64,000 bases of DNA from Pseudomonadota bacterium (lineage in GTDB: Bacteria; Pseudomonadota; Alphaproteobacteria; Sneathiellales; Sneathiellaceae): the NCBI GenBank assembly GCA_024743055.1, contig JANSXH010000004.1, positions 163,729 to 227,728 of the forward strand. Direction: 5' to 3'. Below are positions 43,001-51,676 of this stretch, piece after piece. The translations under genes and the position numbers were made by a program. The notes beneath the pieces are model-generated. The model was given only the letters and a program-made list of their open reading frames with translations, had not been told where the DNA came from and ran no database searches. How positions within the stretch are numbered: the stretch's first letter is position 1; every line of letters starts with the position of its first letter.

Positions 43001-43251
43001 AAAGTCCCAAGCAACAGGCCACCGATCTGTTGTGGTGGTATCTGCAAAACAGCGGGCCAACCGATTCTCGAATAAATGAAAAATCCGATGCCGGCCAGCC
43101 AAGTAATTGTCGCAAGTATTCCTAATCCCAATAATAATTGTGACCCGAGAGATTGCCTCTTTTCCGCCGCTTTTTGCTCCTGTATTCCCAGTATCAAAGG
43201 GGCGTCTTTCTTACTGTCCAATCTTTCCTTTTCGGGATGCTCGTGCAACAT
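40021..43251 (-). CDS. Giant membrane-anchored coiled-coil protein, TipN-like architecture
   Basis: The protein has about 1076 residues. Two membrane helices occupy about 36-58 and 75-95, followed by some 850 residues of heptad-like, Glu/Lys/Ala/Ser-rich coiled coil (long runs of A.E..SE.A), then a compact C-terminal domain from about 955 (LTIDLGRILDSSLSDDLWRR, YRDNGEFRRYTDQYV, FITADVGKVYLLLQ). This architecture and C-terminal domain occur widely in alphaproteobacteria and resemble the polarity factor TipN, though identity is inference. I chose the ATG at 43251, with AGGAG about 8 bases ahead, over a start 13 codons upstream. Confidence 0.75.
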   Translation of the reverse strand: MLHEHPEKERLDSKKDAPLILGIQEQKAAEKRQSLGSQLLLGLGILATITWLAGIGFFIYSRIGWPAVLQIPPQQIGGLLLGTFAPLAFIWLLLAYFRQGTEARLKGAALDELMSELGYPGPEAEARVASLTHTLRRQTRSVQEETENAAVRIQEASSKLADQGKSAKKVTSGLIKTSDSLKEELENRNALLSELIDQVDAQGERLEKAITLQTHDLNKATEETEKRSAAVREAISTQIEALKDAIKTADEKSQDLTHILEETSQKIFSGATETLEQTEKATDTLRTRIDDLNVATEKVRSGLDEGADHLKDRGQEIIEMSNKATAEIAKTTDMLLQSTTDLSISSDESVTRLTALRNTLLSSSEDVEKAIENLESKESGVLKSAKEAESGVLESATRLQQDTVSLTGKADEMTQQMLHSSNQLRDETTQLEEILKSTEAGLKEVNMALDKGQELLDSAGEKSLRNADQLGEKIATHAATLTGASEAAGEKTTEIQEQLRSQVASLEQASQQILEMSEEISSRLEKDVAALSEVSSKTNSEIDNAGTALQRQAENLNEVSEKATGSLREASEELRRESADVEMSADKASRAIGSASEQLDKRQKEIAASAEQSQVKLTAAIEEAIRYHQDLMATAERASQQARQSGEAAHSQTAELAKTAERASAELRAMGDKASDHIEQLNLAASKAESQGSQLADVTRSSLANINEASGSAKVHMEELADISVRAKEHAEAMEEILQQETEALSEIAEQLARQVETVEQSLTERSSLLDDSVDRAAVAGDSFQKKTVEFARASELMIKGIQYADQALERHKKGIDETRKHIHDDLNDVSAKIAEASEKVREVGSGAAQDFYGNAKDLIDFTTQANSNARELSAQFDEHQKRLSDSVQQIESTLSKSAGILQEESRNFKSAAEKAAEETILSGMKIEKQTENLTRAGEKARQLAEKIGENKRKIQNEQFMKSSAFVLENLNSLTIDLGRILDSSLSDDLWRRYRKGEKGIFTRKLLKARDAEQIRSKYRDNGEFRRYTDQYVAEFREIMTEAGSIEHSELLSDAFITADVGKVYLLLQEALDGLE

Positions 43252-43341
43252 CAACTGTCTCCTGCAAAATACGGCGAGAGAGTCCTGCAAAAACAGCGTT
43301 ACGTCAAGTTTTCAAATATGCCGAAATTGTGGCATGAGGGG

Positions 43342-44484
43342 TTATTTTATGACCCCGGCAGCCATCAGCTCATCAATTTTTTGCTGATCGATCCCCCAAT
43401 CCCGCATGGCTTCCTCTGTATGCTCCCCGGGCAAGCAGGGCGGTCCTTGAATTTCCGGGACAGTTCTACTGAATCTCGGTGCCGGTGCGGGCTGCACAAT
43501 GTCGTCATGTGTCACAAAGGTTTGCCGATGTTTATTATGAGGATGCTCCGTCGCCTCAACGATGGAAAGAACAGGCGCATAACAAACATCTGTCCCACCG
43601 AGAATCTCATCCCATTCATCTCTTGTTTTGGTCTTGAATACGGCGGCGAGTTTTTCTTTGAACATCGGCCAGCTTTCCTTATCCATCTGTGGAGGCAGAT
43701 CTTCCTTGTCGAGCCCAGTGAGCTCCAAAAGCAATTTATAGAATTTAGCCTCGATGGAGCCGATAGAGATATGCTTTCCGTCTGACGTCTCATAGACATT
43801 GTAGTAATGGGCACCCGTATCCAGGATATTGACCCCTCGTTCATCTTTCCACATCCCTGCGGCCATCAATCCGAAGAAAGTTGTCATCAGGGAAGCCGCA
43901 CCATCGACCATGGCCGTATCAACCACCTGACCTTTTCCGGATTTCTGTGCTTCCAAGATCCCGCTGACCAGGCCAAGGGCCAAGTAAAGGGCACCTCCCC
44001 CAAAGTCACCGACAAGATTCAAAGGCGGAACAGGAGCGCCATCCTTCGGTCCTATTGCATGCAGGACACCTGATAAGGCGATATAGTTGATGTCATGTCC
44101 CGCATCCTTTGCCATAGGGCCGTCTTGCCCCCATCCGGTCATCCGACCATAGACAAGCTTTGGGTTGCGAGCCAAAGCAACGTCAGGGCCGAGGCCTAAT
44201 CGCTCCATCACGCCAGGGCGAAATCCCTCAATCAAACCATCTGCTTCTTCAATCAGGCTAAGGACGAGTTCCCGCCCTTCTTCAGTCTTGGTATCAACAG
44301 AAATGGAGCGCCGGCTTCGCATCAACAAGCTGAATTTCGAATTTGCCAGAGTACCAAGGCCCGCGTCGACCAACCGATCGATCCGGACGATCTCGGCCCC
44401 GAGATCCGCCAGCAGCATGGCACACATCGGTCCCGGCCCAATTCCACCCATTTCAACAAATTTATATCCAGCTAACGGTCCCAT
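43342..44484 (-). CDS. CaiB/BaiF-family CoA transferase or alpha-methylacyl-CoA racemase
   Basis: The 380-residue class III CoA-transferase family protein starts MGPLAGYKFVEMGGIGPGPMCAMLLADLGAEIVRIDR, has GFRPGVMERLGLGPD, TGWGQDGPMAKDAGHDINYIALSG, and the catalytic Asp region VVDTAMVDGAASL. The GPG..CAM start and the INYIALSGVLH segment suit alpha-methylacyl-CoA racemase, which inverts 2-methyl-branched acyl-CoAs for beta-oxidation. A CoA transferase remains possible. No operon partner is evident; an MFS gene is upstream on the same strand at 73 bp. Confidence 0.82.
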   Translation of the reverse strand: MGPLAGYKFVEMGGIGPGPMCAMLLADLGAEIVRIDRLVDAGLGTLANSKFSLLMRSRRSISVDTKTEEGRELVLSLIEEADGLIEGFRPGVMERLGLGPDVALARNPKLVYGRMTGWGQDGPMAKDAGHDINYIALSGVLHAIGPKDGAPVPPLNLVGDFGGGALYLALGLVSGILEAQKSGKGQVVDTAMVDGAASLMTTFFGLMAAGMWKDERGVNILDTGAHYYNVYETSDGKHISIGSIEAKFYKLLLELTGLDKEDLPPQMDKESWPMFKEKLAAVFKTKTRDEWDEILGGTDVCYAPVLSIVEATEHPHNKHRQTFVTHDDIVQPAPAPRFSRTVPEIQGPPCLPGEHTEEAMRDWGIDQQKIDELMAAGVIK

Positions 44485-44557
44485 TCTTTTTTCCTTTTTA
44501 TTTGTCCCGGTTATTTAGGGTGCAGTTTAAACCGACTGTGCGCGATCTGTCATCCCT

Positions 44558-45826
44558 CTATAGCAATACAATTTGCTTCAGTTTGCGTAAATAAACCGCA
44601 ATTAAAAGAGCAAGCAAACAAGCAGCTGCCATATAAAAATAGGCGAAAGACGCAAATTCCTGATAAAGGAAACCGGAAAGAAACAGACCCCCACCCATAA
44701 TAATCCCAATTGAGATTGCAGAATACAGGCCCTGGGCCCTTGCTGATACTTCCTGTGGCACTTTTTCGGCAATGAAGCGCATTGCTCCTAAATGAGCTGC
44801 AGCGAAAGTCAGCCCATGAAAGGCTTGAACAACCACTAAGGTTTCCAGGCCAGGCTCAAAGGCCATGGCAACCCAGCGCAACAGTCCGGCTATTGCACCA
44901 AGTGACAAGAGGGCGACCGGACTGAAGTTTACAAAAAGTCTCTTTGCGAAGGCAAAGAGGAGGATTTCGACAAATACGCCTTCCGCCCATAAAAATCCGA
45001 TGGCCGCGTCAGAAATACCTTGCGACTGCCACTGCAAGGTGCCCGAGGAATATAAGACAGCATGGCTTGCTTGCACCAGCCCCGCCATAACAACGAAACC
45101 CAGAAATCCTTTGTTCCTAAGCAAACGTCGCAGTCCGCGCTTGGTTGGCTGTGCTTCAGATTTTTCGATTTCAGGCAAAAACAGACTGCAGAGGACAAGT
45201 AGAAGCAATGATGCCGTGATCATCACGGGAATAAAATCCGGGGAGCGTCCCGTAAGTAGCTGACCCCCAAAAACGGAAGCAAGAATAAACGTAATCGATC
45301 CCCATAGCCTGATGCGAGCATAATCAATTTGGTGAGTTTGTGAGAGTGTTAGAACCAGGTTGTCGGCCAGTGGCGTGAATGAGGAAAAGAAAATGCCGAT
45401 CAGGAGTGCCACGATCAGGATTTCCCAAAATCCATCGACGAGAAAGTAAATATTGAACAGCCCGAAACAGATGATAGCCAGTATTACAAGCGGCGCTTTC
45501 CGTTTGCCGAAATGATCGGCAGTACCCGCAATCAAGGGAGTGAAGACAACCTTGACCCAGACCGGGGCCGCCAAGACGATTCCGATCTCCTGCAAGTTCA
45601 ACCCTTTAAATTCGAGCCAAACCGGCCAAAAGGGCAGTTGGAATCCGATGGTCAGAAACAATGCTCCATATAACGGAGCCAGTCGGAAAGACAGGATCTG
45701 GCGGGCAGATAGAAACGCAGGCAATCGGGGATCTTTCAAAAAGCCGAAGGAATCCAACAGTAAGCAGATAGTTTGCTTGAGTAAAGATAAGCGGTTTGTT
45801 TCATAATTATTTGCGTATGTTGCCAT
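44558..45826 (-). CDS. MFS transporter, HcaT/3-phenylpropionate-permease-like
   Basis: The 422-residue membrane protein has 12 hydrophobic segments and belongs to the MFS_1-like branch with HcaT: FQLPFWPVWLEFKGLNLQEIG early, PLADNLVLTLSQTHQIDYARIRLWGSI in the centre, and GMRFIAEKVPQEVSARAQGLY-like sequence before helix 11. It may import an aromatic or other acid. An extra N-terminal segment of about 50 residues precedes the first helix, so the start could be shorter. It is divergent from the AsmA-like gene. Confidence 0.78.
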   Translation of the reverse strand: MATYANNYETNRLSLLKQTICLLLDSFGFLKDPRLPAFLSARQILSFRLAPLYGALFLTIGFQLPFWPVWLEFKGLNLQEIGIVLAAPVWVKVVFTPLIAGTADHFGKRKAPLVILAIICFGLFNIYFLVDGFWEILIVALLIGIFFSSFTPLADNLVLTLSQTHQIDYARIRLWGSITFILASVFGGQLLTGRSPDFIPVMITASLLLLVLCSLFLPEIEKSEAQPTKRGLRRLLRNKGFLGFVVMAGLVQASHAVLYSSGTLQWQSQGISDAAIGFLWAEGVFVEILLFAFAKRLFVNFSPVALLSLGAIAGLLRWVAMAFEPGLETLVVVQAFHGLTFAAAHLGAMRFIAEKVPQEVSARAQGLYSAISIGIIMGGGLFLSGFLYQEFASFAYFYMAAACLLALLIAVYLRKLKQIVLL

Positions 45827-45879
45827 AGTCTGGCTAAATTGATCGGTAATAGTAGGAAATCTCTTAATCCATATGGGGC

Positions 45880-46740
45880 ATGCAGATCATGGGAAAAATA
45901 ATTGGCGGAATTCTCGCGGCCATCATCGTAATCATCGCGGTTGTTATCGCAGTTTTTTACTTCAATATCGATAAGGTCATCATTGCGGCGGTCGAAGGAT
46001 ATGGTTCGGAAGTAACAAAAACAGATGTTGTCCTGGAAGAGGTTGACCTTGATCTCACCAGCGGTAAAGGGGCCTTAAAAGGCTTTAGTATCGGCAATCC
46101 ATCTGGCTTTGAAAGCGGTGATGCCGTGGCCTTTGATGAGGTTTCCGTAGTTGTGAATATTGCCAATACCAATGACAAGCTGATCCATATTTCAGAAATT
46201 CGAGTGAATCAGCCAGCAATTACCTATGAAGTCAACCAAACTTCCAACAATCTCGATACTATCAAGAAAAACGTTGATGATTTCCTCAAGGAAAACGGGC
46301 TCGCAGGTGATAGCCAAGCTAGTGAAAGCAGTTCGGAAGAAGGCCCGAAGGTCATCATAGATAACCTTTACATCAACGGCGGAAAGGTCAGCGTCAAAGC
46401 TCCGGCTTTGCTGAACCAGAAAGTCGAAGGGACGCTGCCCGATATTCATATGAAAGACATTGGCAAGGAAGATGGCGGGGAAAGCCCCGGTGAGATTGCT
46501 GCCAAGATCGTCAATGAGATCTCAGGCAAAGCCATGGCCGTGGTGACTGATCTCGGCATCGGAAAAACCCTTGGAACTCTGCTCGATAATGCCGGTGATC
46601 TAGCCAATAAAGTCGGTGTTGATAAGGCAGCTGGGGCCGCAGGAGAAGTTGCAAAAGATGCCGTAAAAGGGGCCGCTGGGGCTGTAGAAGGAGCTGCCGA
46701 GGGAGCCGGCAAAGGGCTCAAAAAGCTGTTTAATGACTGA
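45880..46740 (+). CDS. AsmA-like envelope protein with alanine-rich tail
   Basis: The 286-residue protein has one N-terminal membrane helix (about 6-28) and then an AsmA/DUF748-like beta-rich region (about 45-200, VDLDLTSGKGALKGFSIGNP, HISEIRVNQPAITYEV, VIIDNLYINGGKVSV). The last 60 residues are Ala/Gly/Lys-rich and helical (KAAGAAGEVAKDAVKGAAGA). It probably stands in the inner membrane facing the periplasm, in a lipid-transport-like role as in AsmA relatives. The start may be ATG 45880 or ATG 45889. An MscS gene follows 29 bp later. Confidence 0.7.
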   Translation: MQIMGKIIGGILAAIIVIIAVVIAVFYFNIDKVIIAAVEGYGSEVTKTDVVLEEVDLDLTSGKGALKGFSIGNPSGFESGDAVAFDEVSVVVNIANTNDKLIHISEIRVNQPAITYEVNQTSNNLDTIKKNVDDFLKENGLAGDSQASESSSEEGPKVIIDNLYINGGKVSVKAPALLNQKVEGTLPDIHMKDIGKEDGGESPGEIAAKIVNEISGKAMAVVTDLGIGKTLGTLLDNAGDLANKVGVDKAAGAAGEVAKDAVKGAAGAVEGAAEGAGKGLKKLFND

Positions 46741-46769
46741 TTTAGCTTGGTATTGCTTGAGCGATAAAG

Positions 46770-47642
46770 ATGGAAACCGTCAACGAAAATATTGAAACCG
46801 TTTCTGTCTGGGTGGACTGGCTCATAGAATTTGGGATCGAGTATGGATTCCAGATTCTAGGGGCTTTAGTCTTCTTGCTGTTCGGTTTGATTGTAATCAA
46901 CTGGATAGGCAATAAACTTTCCGCCTTGGCTCAGGCTAAAAACCTGGATGTCACCCTGTCTCAATTTATTGGCAGTGCAGTCAAATTTGTTCTGATTGTC
47001 CTGCTGATTATCATTACTCTCGGTAACTTCGGGATCAGCATAGCCCCTCTGATTGCCTTGGCGGGCGCTGTCACCTTTGGTGCCACTCTTGCCTTACAGG
47101 GGCCTATTTCAAACTTCGGGGCCGGTGTTGCCATTATTATTACCCGCCCGTTTGTTGTTGGAAATGTGGTTACGGTCCAGGGGGTAAGTGGAGTAGTGGA
47201 TCGCATTACACTTGGACTGACCTTTTTGACCGGTGAGGATGGAGAACAGATCGCCGTCCCTAACAAAGAGATTGTAGGCCAGGTCATTGTAAATTCCATG
47301 GAGCTTAGAATAATCGAAGGGAAGTTCTGTATCGCTTCAGATGAGGATGCAAATGCCGTCATCGAACTTGTCCGAAAGACCTTGCAAAAAGTTGAAGATA
47401 TCAATCAAGAACAAGCTCCCCAGGTCGGCATTCAGGATTTCACTTATGGCGGACTCGTCATTGGCTATCGGGTCTGGGCGCCGGGTTTGACTTATTTTCT
47501 GGCGCGCTACTCTGTGAACGGCGCGGTATTCGATGCACTTACCAAGGAAGGGATCCATCTCTTGACTGTTGGTACGGCAGGCGTAATGATGCCGTCATTG
47601 GACGCGGAGGATACCTCACTCAGGCCACCACCAACCCTCTGA
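46770..47642 (+). CDS. Small-conductance mechanosensitive channel (MscS family)
   Basis: The 290-residue protein has three membrane helices in the first 120 residues; the pore-lining third helix is the Ala/Gly-rich APLIALAGAVTFGATLALQG. It is followed by the MscS beta domain (VVGNVVTVQGVSGVVDRITLG, VPNKEIVGQVIVN) and a C-terminal alpha-beta domain. It would release solutes from the cytoplasm during hypo-osmotic shock. It is downstream of the AsmA-like gene and upstream of the DyP gene, all in one direction. Confidence 0.93.
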   Translation: METVNENIETVSVWVDWLIEFGIEYGFQILGALVFLLFGLIVINWIGNKLSALAQAKNLDVTLSQFIGSAVKFVLIVLLIIITLGNFGISIAPLIALAGAVTFGATLALQGPISNFGAGVAIIITRPFVVGNVVTVQGVSGVVDRITLGLTFLTGEDGEQIAVPNKEIVGQVIVNSMELRIIEGKFCIASDEDANAVIELVRKTLQKVEDINQEQAPQVGIQDFTYGGLVIGYRVWAPGLTYFLARYSVNGAVFDALTKEGIHLLTVGTAGVMMPSLDAEDTSLRPPPTL

Positions 47643-47693
47643 AACAAGGCCCTTTCCAACTCGTCAAACCATTAACAGGATGTGACCTTACCT

Positions 47694-48590
47694 ATGGAAA
47701 ATGCGCAAGCAGGGATTTTTATTGAAGGTACTGCATTTAATCGTTTCCTTGAGTTTTCCCTAAAGCCGGAAGTTTCGACCTTTTCGTTGAAAGCAGCACT
47801 CAAAGATGTCGTTCAATTCGATCTGGACAACACACATAAACCACCACATGTTGTCTGGGGATTTGGACCTGCAGTTGCGACAGAACTGTTTGAGGGAAAT
47901 ATCCCGGATGACTTGTTGGATTTTCCAGGTTATGGCAACGGGACTCTCACGGCTGCAGCAACCCAGCGAGATCTTATCATGTGGGTCCATGGTGGGCACG
48001 AAGATGACGTGTTCGATTGCACCAGGGAACGCTATAGTGCGCTCCGTGACCTCTGTGATCTAGATCTGGAAATAGTTGGCTTCAAATATAAAAAGGACCA
48101 CGATCTGATTGGCTTCGAAGATGGTACGGCAAATCCGAAAACGGATGATGCCCGCATTGCAGCAGCATTAAACGAAAATAGCGGCTCGATCCTTCTGACC
48201 CAAAAATGGATCCATAACCTCTCAAAATTTGATTCCTTATCTGTGCCGGAACAGGAACAAGTTGTCGGACGGACGAAATACGAGAATTTAGAATTGGAGG
48301 GTGACGATATGCCACCTACATCCCATGTTAGCCGCACGGATGTGGACGTAGATGGGATCGCTCAAAAAGTATATCGTCGCAGTGCACCGTTCGGCACTAT
48401 GCATGAGCATGGCCTTTACTTTGTCTCTTTTGCCACTGCGCTTTCTCGCCATGATATCCAGCTGAAGCGTATGTATGGTTTGACAGAAGACGGCCTCAAA
48501 GATCGGCTGACGGAGTTTTCTCAAGCTGTTACTGGATCTTACTGGTATGTCCCGCCCGTATCCGAATTACAAATTCTTATCCAGCCCTGA
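47694..48590 (+). CDS. Dye-decolorizing peroxidase (DyP, B/P-type)
   Basis: The 298-residue haem peroxidase has the distal GFEDGTANP motif with catalytic Asp, the proximal haem His in PPTSHVSRTDV, and the distal Arg in YRRSAPFGTMHEHGL. Length and absence of a Tat signal suit bacterial B-type DyPs, some of which are cargo of encapsulin nanocompartments. No encapsulin gene is in the window, and there is no clear cargo-loading tail. It oxidises phenols or dyes with H2O2. I used the ATG at 47694; a GTG at 47682 is possible. Confidence 0.9.
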   Translation: MENAQAGIFIEGTAFNRFLEFSLKPEVSTFSLKAALKDVVQFDLDNTHKPPHVVWGFGPAVATELFEGNIPDDLLDFPGYGNGTLTAAATQRDLIMWVHGGHEDDVFDCTRERYSALRDLCDLDLEIVGFKYKKDHDLIGFEDGTANPKTDDARIAAALNENSGSILLTQKWIHNLSKFDSLSVPEQEQVVGRTKYENLELEGDDMPPTSHVSRTDVDVDGIAQKVYRRSAPFGTMHEHGLYFVSFATALSRHDIQLKRMYGLTEDGLKDRLTEFSQAVTGSYWYVPPVSELQILIQP

Positions 48591-48715
48591 CTTGGCAGTA
48601 TAGCTGAACAAACTGAAATTCCGGTTACTTTGTTCTGGTTTTCGCGATACCATGCTTTCAAATGTAGTAAATAGGCATATATAAAAAACATGAGCAGAGT
48701 ATCAGGATCGATCAT

Positions 48716-48856
48716 ATGAAATACTGTCTATTTGTCGGCTTAATCGTCATCTTGACGGGGTGTCAGAATTTCTCCATCAATAATCCCAACCCTTATAGTG
48801 AGTATAATTACAGATACTCAGAATGCTGCTATGAAGGTAACTTGCCGCGGCCATAG
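48716..48856 (+). CDS. Small lipoprotein, 46 aa
   Basis: A 46-codon frame begins at ATG 48716, eight bases after an AGGAT site, and ends at TAG 48854-48856. It has a lipoprotein signal with lipobox LTGC at residues 13-16, then a short mature part rich in Asn, Tyr and Pro with a CC pair near the end. It would be a tiny lipid-anchored envelope peptide. I recognise no family. It was found by reading the sequence directly. Confidence 0.5.
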   Translation: MKYCLFVGLIVILTGCQNFSINNPNPYSEYNYRYSECCYEGNLPRP

Positions 48857-48917
48857 GGCTGCTTAGACAGAACCTGTTTCTTTTAATTCTCCCAAGACTT
48901 GAAATGACATCTTCGTA

Positions 48918-49658
48918 ATGAAAATATTTGGTACGTCTGAAGGCTGGCATGTGGGCAGAATAATCGCGTGCCATATCCTGGCTTTCCTGATTGGAATGAC
49001 GATGCTTTGGCAACCTCTTGCCGATATTTGGCACATCGTCAGTGCCGAGGTTTTTTATATCGTCAATGGTTCGCTTTTCTGGCAACACTGGTGGGCTGTG
49101 CTATGGGCAGCCCTGAATACGGGCACCTTTGATATTGTCGGTGCCGTCCTGATGTTTCTTCCCTCTGTCTGGTATGTATTCTATGGCAAGGAGTATGCGT
49201 TTGAGGAGCGTCTGGCCCGCGCCAGCGTTGCCTGGGCGGGTGTCATCGTCACCGTCATAATTTCCAAACAAATTTTGCCGGAGATAGTTTTCCATAGTCC
49301 CTCCCTTACTCTGGAACCAGCTGCGCTCCTTAATGAAATGGTTCCGTCAATCGATGCTAAATGGGAATCCAAAAACAGTTTTCCGGGTGATCATGCTGTT
49401 GCAGCCTTTGCATTTGTCGGGCTGTGTTTCATGCTTTTGGACCGGCAGACAGCCTGGATTTCGGCTTTGTTCGGCATCCTCTATTCTGTACCCCGGCTGT
49501 TTTCGGGGGCGCATTGGTTGAGTGATGAACTTGTAGGTGGAGGTATTGCCTTGTTCGTTGCCCTTGGTTGGACAACCAATATTCCGTCCCTCACCTGGTC
49601 TCGGGCCATTTGGCTTCGACTTCTAGGCCTCCTCAATAAGGCTAAGGGCACCTCCTAA
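48918..49658 (+). CDS. PAP2-family membrane phosphatase
   Basis: The 246-residue membrane protein has several hydrophobic helices and PAP2 blocks: motif C2 as SFPGDHAVAAFAF with catalytic His, and motif C3 as VPRLFSGAHWLSDELVGG with Arg, His and Asp. The C1 block is only weakly visible (DAKWESKN). It likely dephosphorylates a membrane lipid phosphate or undecaprenyl pyrophosphate at the periplasmic face. It stands alone after the small lipoprotein and before a DUF3237 gene. Confidence 0.83.
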   Translation: MKIFGTSEGWHVGRIIACHILAFLIGMTMLWQPLADIWHIVSAEVFYIVNGSLFWQHWWAVLWAALNTGTFDIVGAVLMFLPSVWYVFYGKEYAFEERLARASVAWAGVIVTVIISKQILPEIVFHSPSLTLEPAALLNEMVPSIDAKWESKNSFPGDHAVAAFAFVGLCFMLLDRQTAWISALFGILYSVPRLFSGAHWLSDELVGGGIALFVALGWTTNIPSLTWSRAIWLRLLGLLNKAKGTS

Positions 49659-49742
49659 CCAGTTATCGTCCTTATGCTTTTAAAACCCCTTGTCTTTGCT
49701 ATAGTTTTTTAAATTGATCCTATTCAGAAGAAGAGGCCAGCA

Positions 49743-50204
49743 ATGTCCCAGATTACCCTTAAACCGGCATTTGAAATTGCTTTAACCGTGAAAACTCCTG
49801 TGCTCAATCTTGGGAAAACTCCCTATGGGAATCGTTTGATTGCGGAAGTAACGGGCGGAACGGTGTCTGGACCTTTGCTGCAAGGTAAAGTTCATCCTTG
49901 CGGGGGAGATTGGTTGTTGCTTCGTAACGATGGCGTTATGCAATTGGACGTTCGTCTAACGATAGAGGCGTCAAATGGTGACTTGATTTACACAACTTAT
50001 CGCGGCCTTCGGCATGGTCCGAAGGATATCATGGACAGGATGGCTGCGGGTGAGCAGGTAGATCCTGGCAGCTATTACTTCAGAATGGCTCCGGTTTTCG
50101 AGACTTCTTCGAAAACTCACGACTGGCTCAACAAAAACCTGTTCATTGCGACAGGATCACGGCAGCCTGAGGGGCCCGTATATCAGGTATCCATGGTCGA
50201 GTAG
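49743..50204 (+). CDS. DUF3237 family protein
   Basis: The 153-residue soluble protein matches DUF3237: GNRLIAEVTGGTVSGPLLQGKVHPCGGDW and the later RLTIEASNGDLIYTTYRGL, with a C-terminal YYFRMAPVFETSS..YDWLN-like region (here THDWLNKNLFI). The family has a compact beta barrel and no firmly established function. A ribosome-binding site GAAGAGG precedes the ATG. It converges on a lipoprotein gene 18 bp away. Confidence 0.87.
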   Translation: MSQITLKPAFEIALTVKTPVLNLGKTPYGNRLIAEVTGGTVSGPLLQGKVHPCGGDWLLLRNDGVMQLDVRLTIEASNGDLIYTTYRGLRHGPKDIMDRMAAGEQVDPGSYYFRMAPVFETSSKTHDWLNKNLFIATGSRQPEGPVYQVSMVE

Positions 50205-50222
50205 TGCCCTAAGTTCAAACGA

Positions 50223-50843
50223 TCAACACTGGCCGTCCCAGGGTATTGTGATGAAGGTGGTTTTACCATTGGCACCGGGAAAATCCTCGAACAGTGCATC
50301 AAGAACCTGATCGAAGACTCCAGCCAACGTGGGACATCGACCCACCGACTGCACCCTTCCCTCATAAATTCTTACCGGATTTTCGGATTTGGCTGTCTTT
50401 GCCTCAACGATATCGATCGCTATAAAGCGGCTGTATTCCTCCCATGTCCGGGTATTATAGGTCTGACCGACGCCCCCAAAAACCGGTCCACGGCCGACAC
50501 CAACGCCAACGCCTAAAGATCCAAACGTGGGGCCCGAAGAGGTTGTAGATGATCTTTGCTCCCGCCCATCAATACCATAGGAAACAAAGGCAATGAAATC
50601 GGGGTTAGGAATATCCTCTTCGACTTCAAACCCCACCAAAAAGAGCTTTGCCGCAATCTTTGGCCTGTAGGAAATAAATTCAAGGCTGGATTCCTTTTCA
50701 GCCGGATGTGCCTTTACACTAATAGTTTTACCGCTGATGGTATTCAGTTCTGGTGTGTAGAACGCAGTAACATTTGCTTGAATAGTCGGTTTTGAACAGG
50801 CAGCAACAAAAAATAGAATTGCTAAAAGGGTCAAAAATCTCAT
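50223..50843 (-). CDS. DUF4136-type lipoprotein
   Basis: The 206-residue precursor begins with a lipoprotein signal (MRFLTLLAILFFVAACSKPT, lipobox VAAC). The mature part has an N-terminal beta region, IAFVSYGIDG, a glycine-rich loop GSLGVGVGVGRGPVFGGVG, then FIAIDIVEAKT and RIYEGRVQSVG, matching the DUF4136 lipoprotein pattern. It is expected on the outer or inner membrane. I chose the ATG at 50843, seven bases after GGGAG; the longer frame starts at TTG. Confidence 0.75.
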   Translation of the reverse strand: MRFLTLLAILFFVAACSKPTIQANVTAFYTPELNTISGKTISVKAHPAEKESSLEFISYRPKIAAKLFLVGFEVEEDIPNPDFIAFVSYGIDGREQRSSTTSSGPTFGSLGVGVGVGRGPVFGGVGQTYNTRTWEEYSRFIAIDIVEAKTAKSENPVRIYEGRVQSVGRCPTLAGVFDQVLDALFEDFPGANGKTTFITIPWDGQC

Positions 50844-51145
50844 GTTCAAACTCCCAATGAGTATAAATTTGATTGTGGATCATTTGCCGGAACCACTCAA
50901 GCCCTATTGACCTCTACCCCAGACAAGTCGCCAATTTGTGATATCTCGCCCAGTTTCCACGTTAACTATAAACATAGTTTTTTTTTACAATTGTCTCTTT
51001 TCAAGATAGTATCAGCTCACTACTCGGATAGATGGGGCTTGCTGTCTGAATTGATAAGTTGTTGTTTTAAAATATAATTTGTCTTTGATTTTCAATTTTT
51101 CCAGAGTACAGATTATACGTATAATTTAGGCAAAGTTGTATCCAA
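50844..51145. other. AT-rich intergenic region, no gene seen
   Basis: About 300 bp separate the divergent lipoprotein and hypothetical genes. The stretch is AT-rich with T runs near 50980 and 51060. I see no ORF with a ribosome-binding site, no hairpin with T tract and no tRNA. It presumably holds two promoters. Confidence 0.6.
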
Positions 51146-51676
51146 ATGAATATAGAAATCATCGGTAAACCCGCGTTTCTGACGGACATTAAATATGGTG
51201 ACTTCTTTTACTCCCAGCTCGGGGATAGAGTTCGTCCCTGTTTGAAAGCTTTCATCGTCGAGAACGAAACCCAAATTACAGACTATGTTGTTTCCTTCAC
51301 TCCAGGCGAGCGAGAGATGGCAACCCTGCCTCGGCTTTTCGATACGAATTTAGTGAGTGGGAATACAGCTTACCGAATATCCCAACCTTCCTTTCGACAC
51401 ATTATTTCTGACAGAACACTGCTATTGAAGACTGAATACTGGCCCAAACCCGGCATTTTGATTGAAAGTTCCAGTGCCTCTTACCTGACTATTAAGTCCG
51501 GACGTATGGCGCATAAGATCATGTATCTGAACATTAGTTCCGGAGAACTCGTCTCCTCTCCTCCAAAAGCGCCGTTCGCGTTTGTCACAGAATGGAAAAT
51601 TGTATTCCAAGGGGCGGAAGGCGAACAGCTGCTCGTTAGATTTCCCCCGGCAAAAGAAGCCGCAGCCGTTCTCTAA
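51146..51676 (+). CDS. Hypothetical protein, 176 aa
   Basis: The 176-residue product is mainly beta-strand by appearance and has no signal peptide or membrane helix. Parts such as GDFFYSQLGDRVRPCLKAFI and LLKTEYWPKPGILIESSSAS could form a small beta barrel, but I recognise no family. It begins after an AT-rich gap, and no ribosome-binding site is obvious in front of the ATG. The gene is alone, 160 bp before a lipoprotein gene. Confidence 0.5.
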   Translation: MNIEIIGKPAFLTDIKYGDFFYSQLGDRVRPCLKAFIVENETQITDYVVSFTPGEREMATLPRLFDTNLVSGNTAYRISQPSFRHIISDRTLLLKTEYWPKPGILIESSSASYLTIKSGRMAHKIMYLNISSGELVSSPPKAPFAFVTEWKIVFQGAEGEQLLVRFPPAKEAAAVL

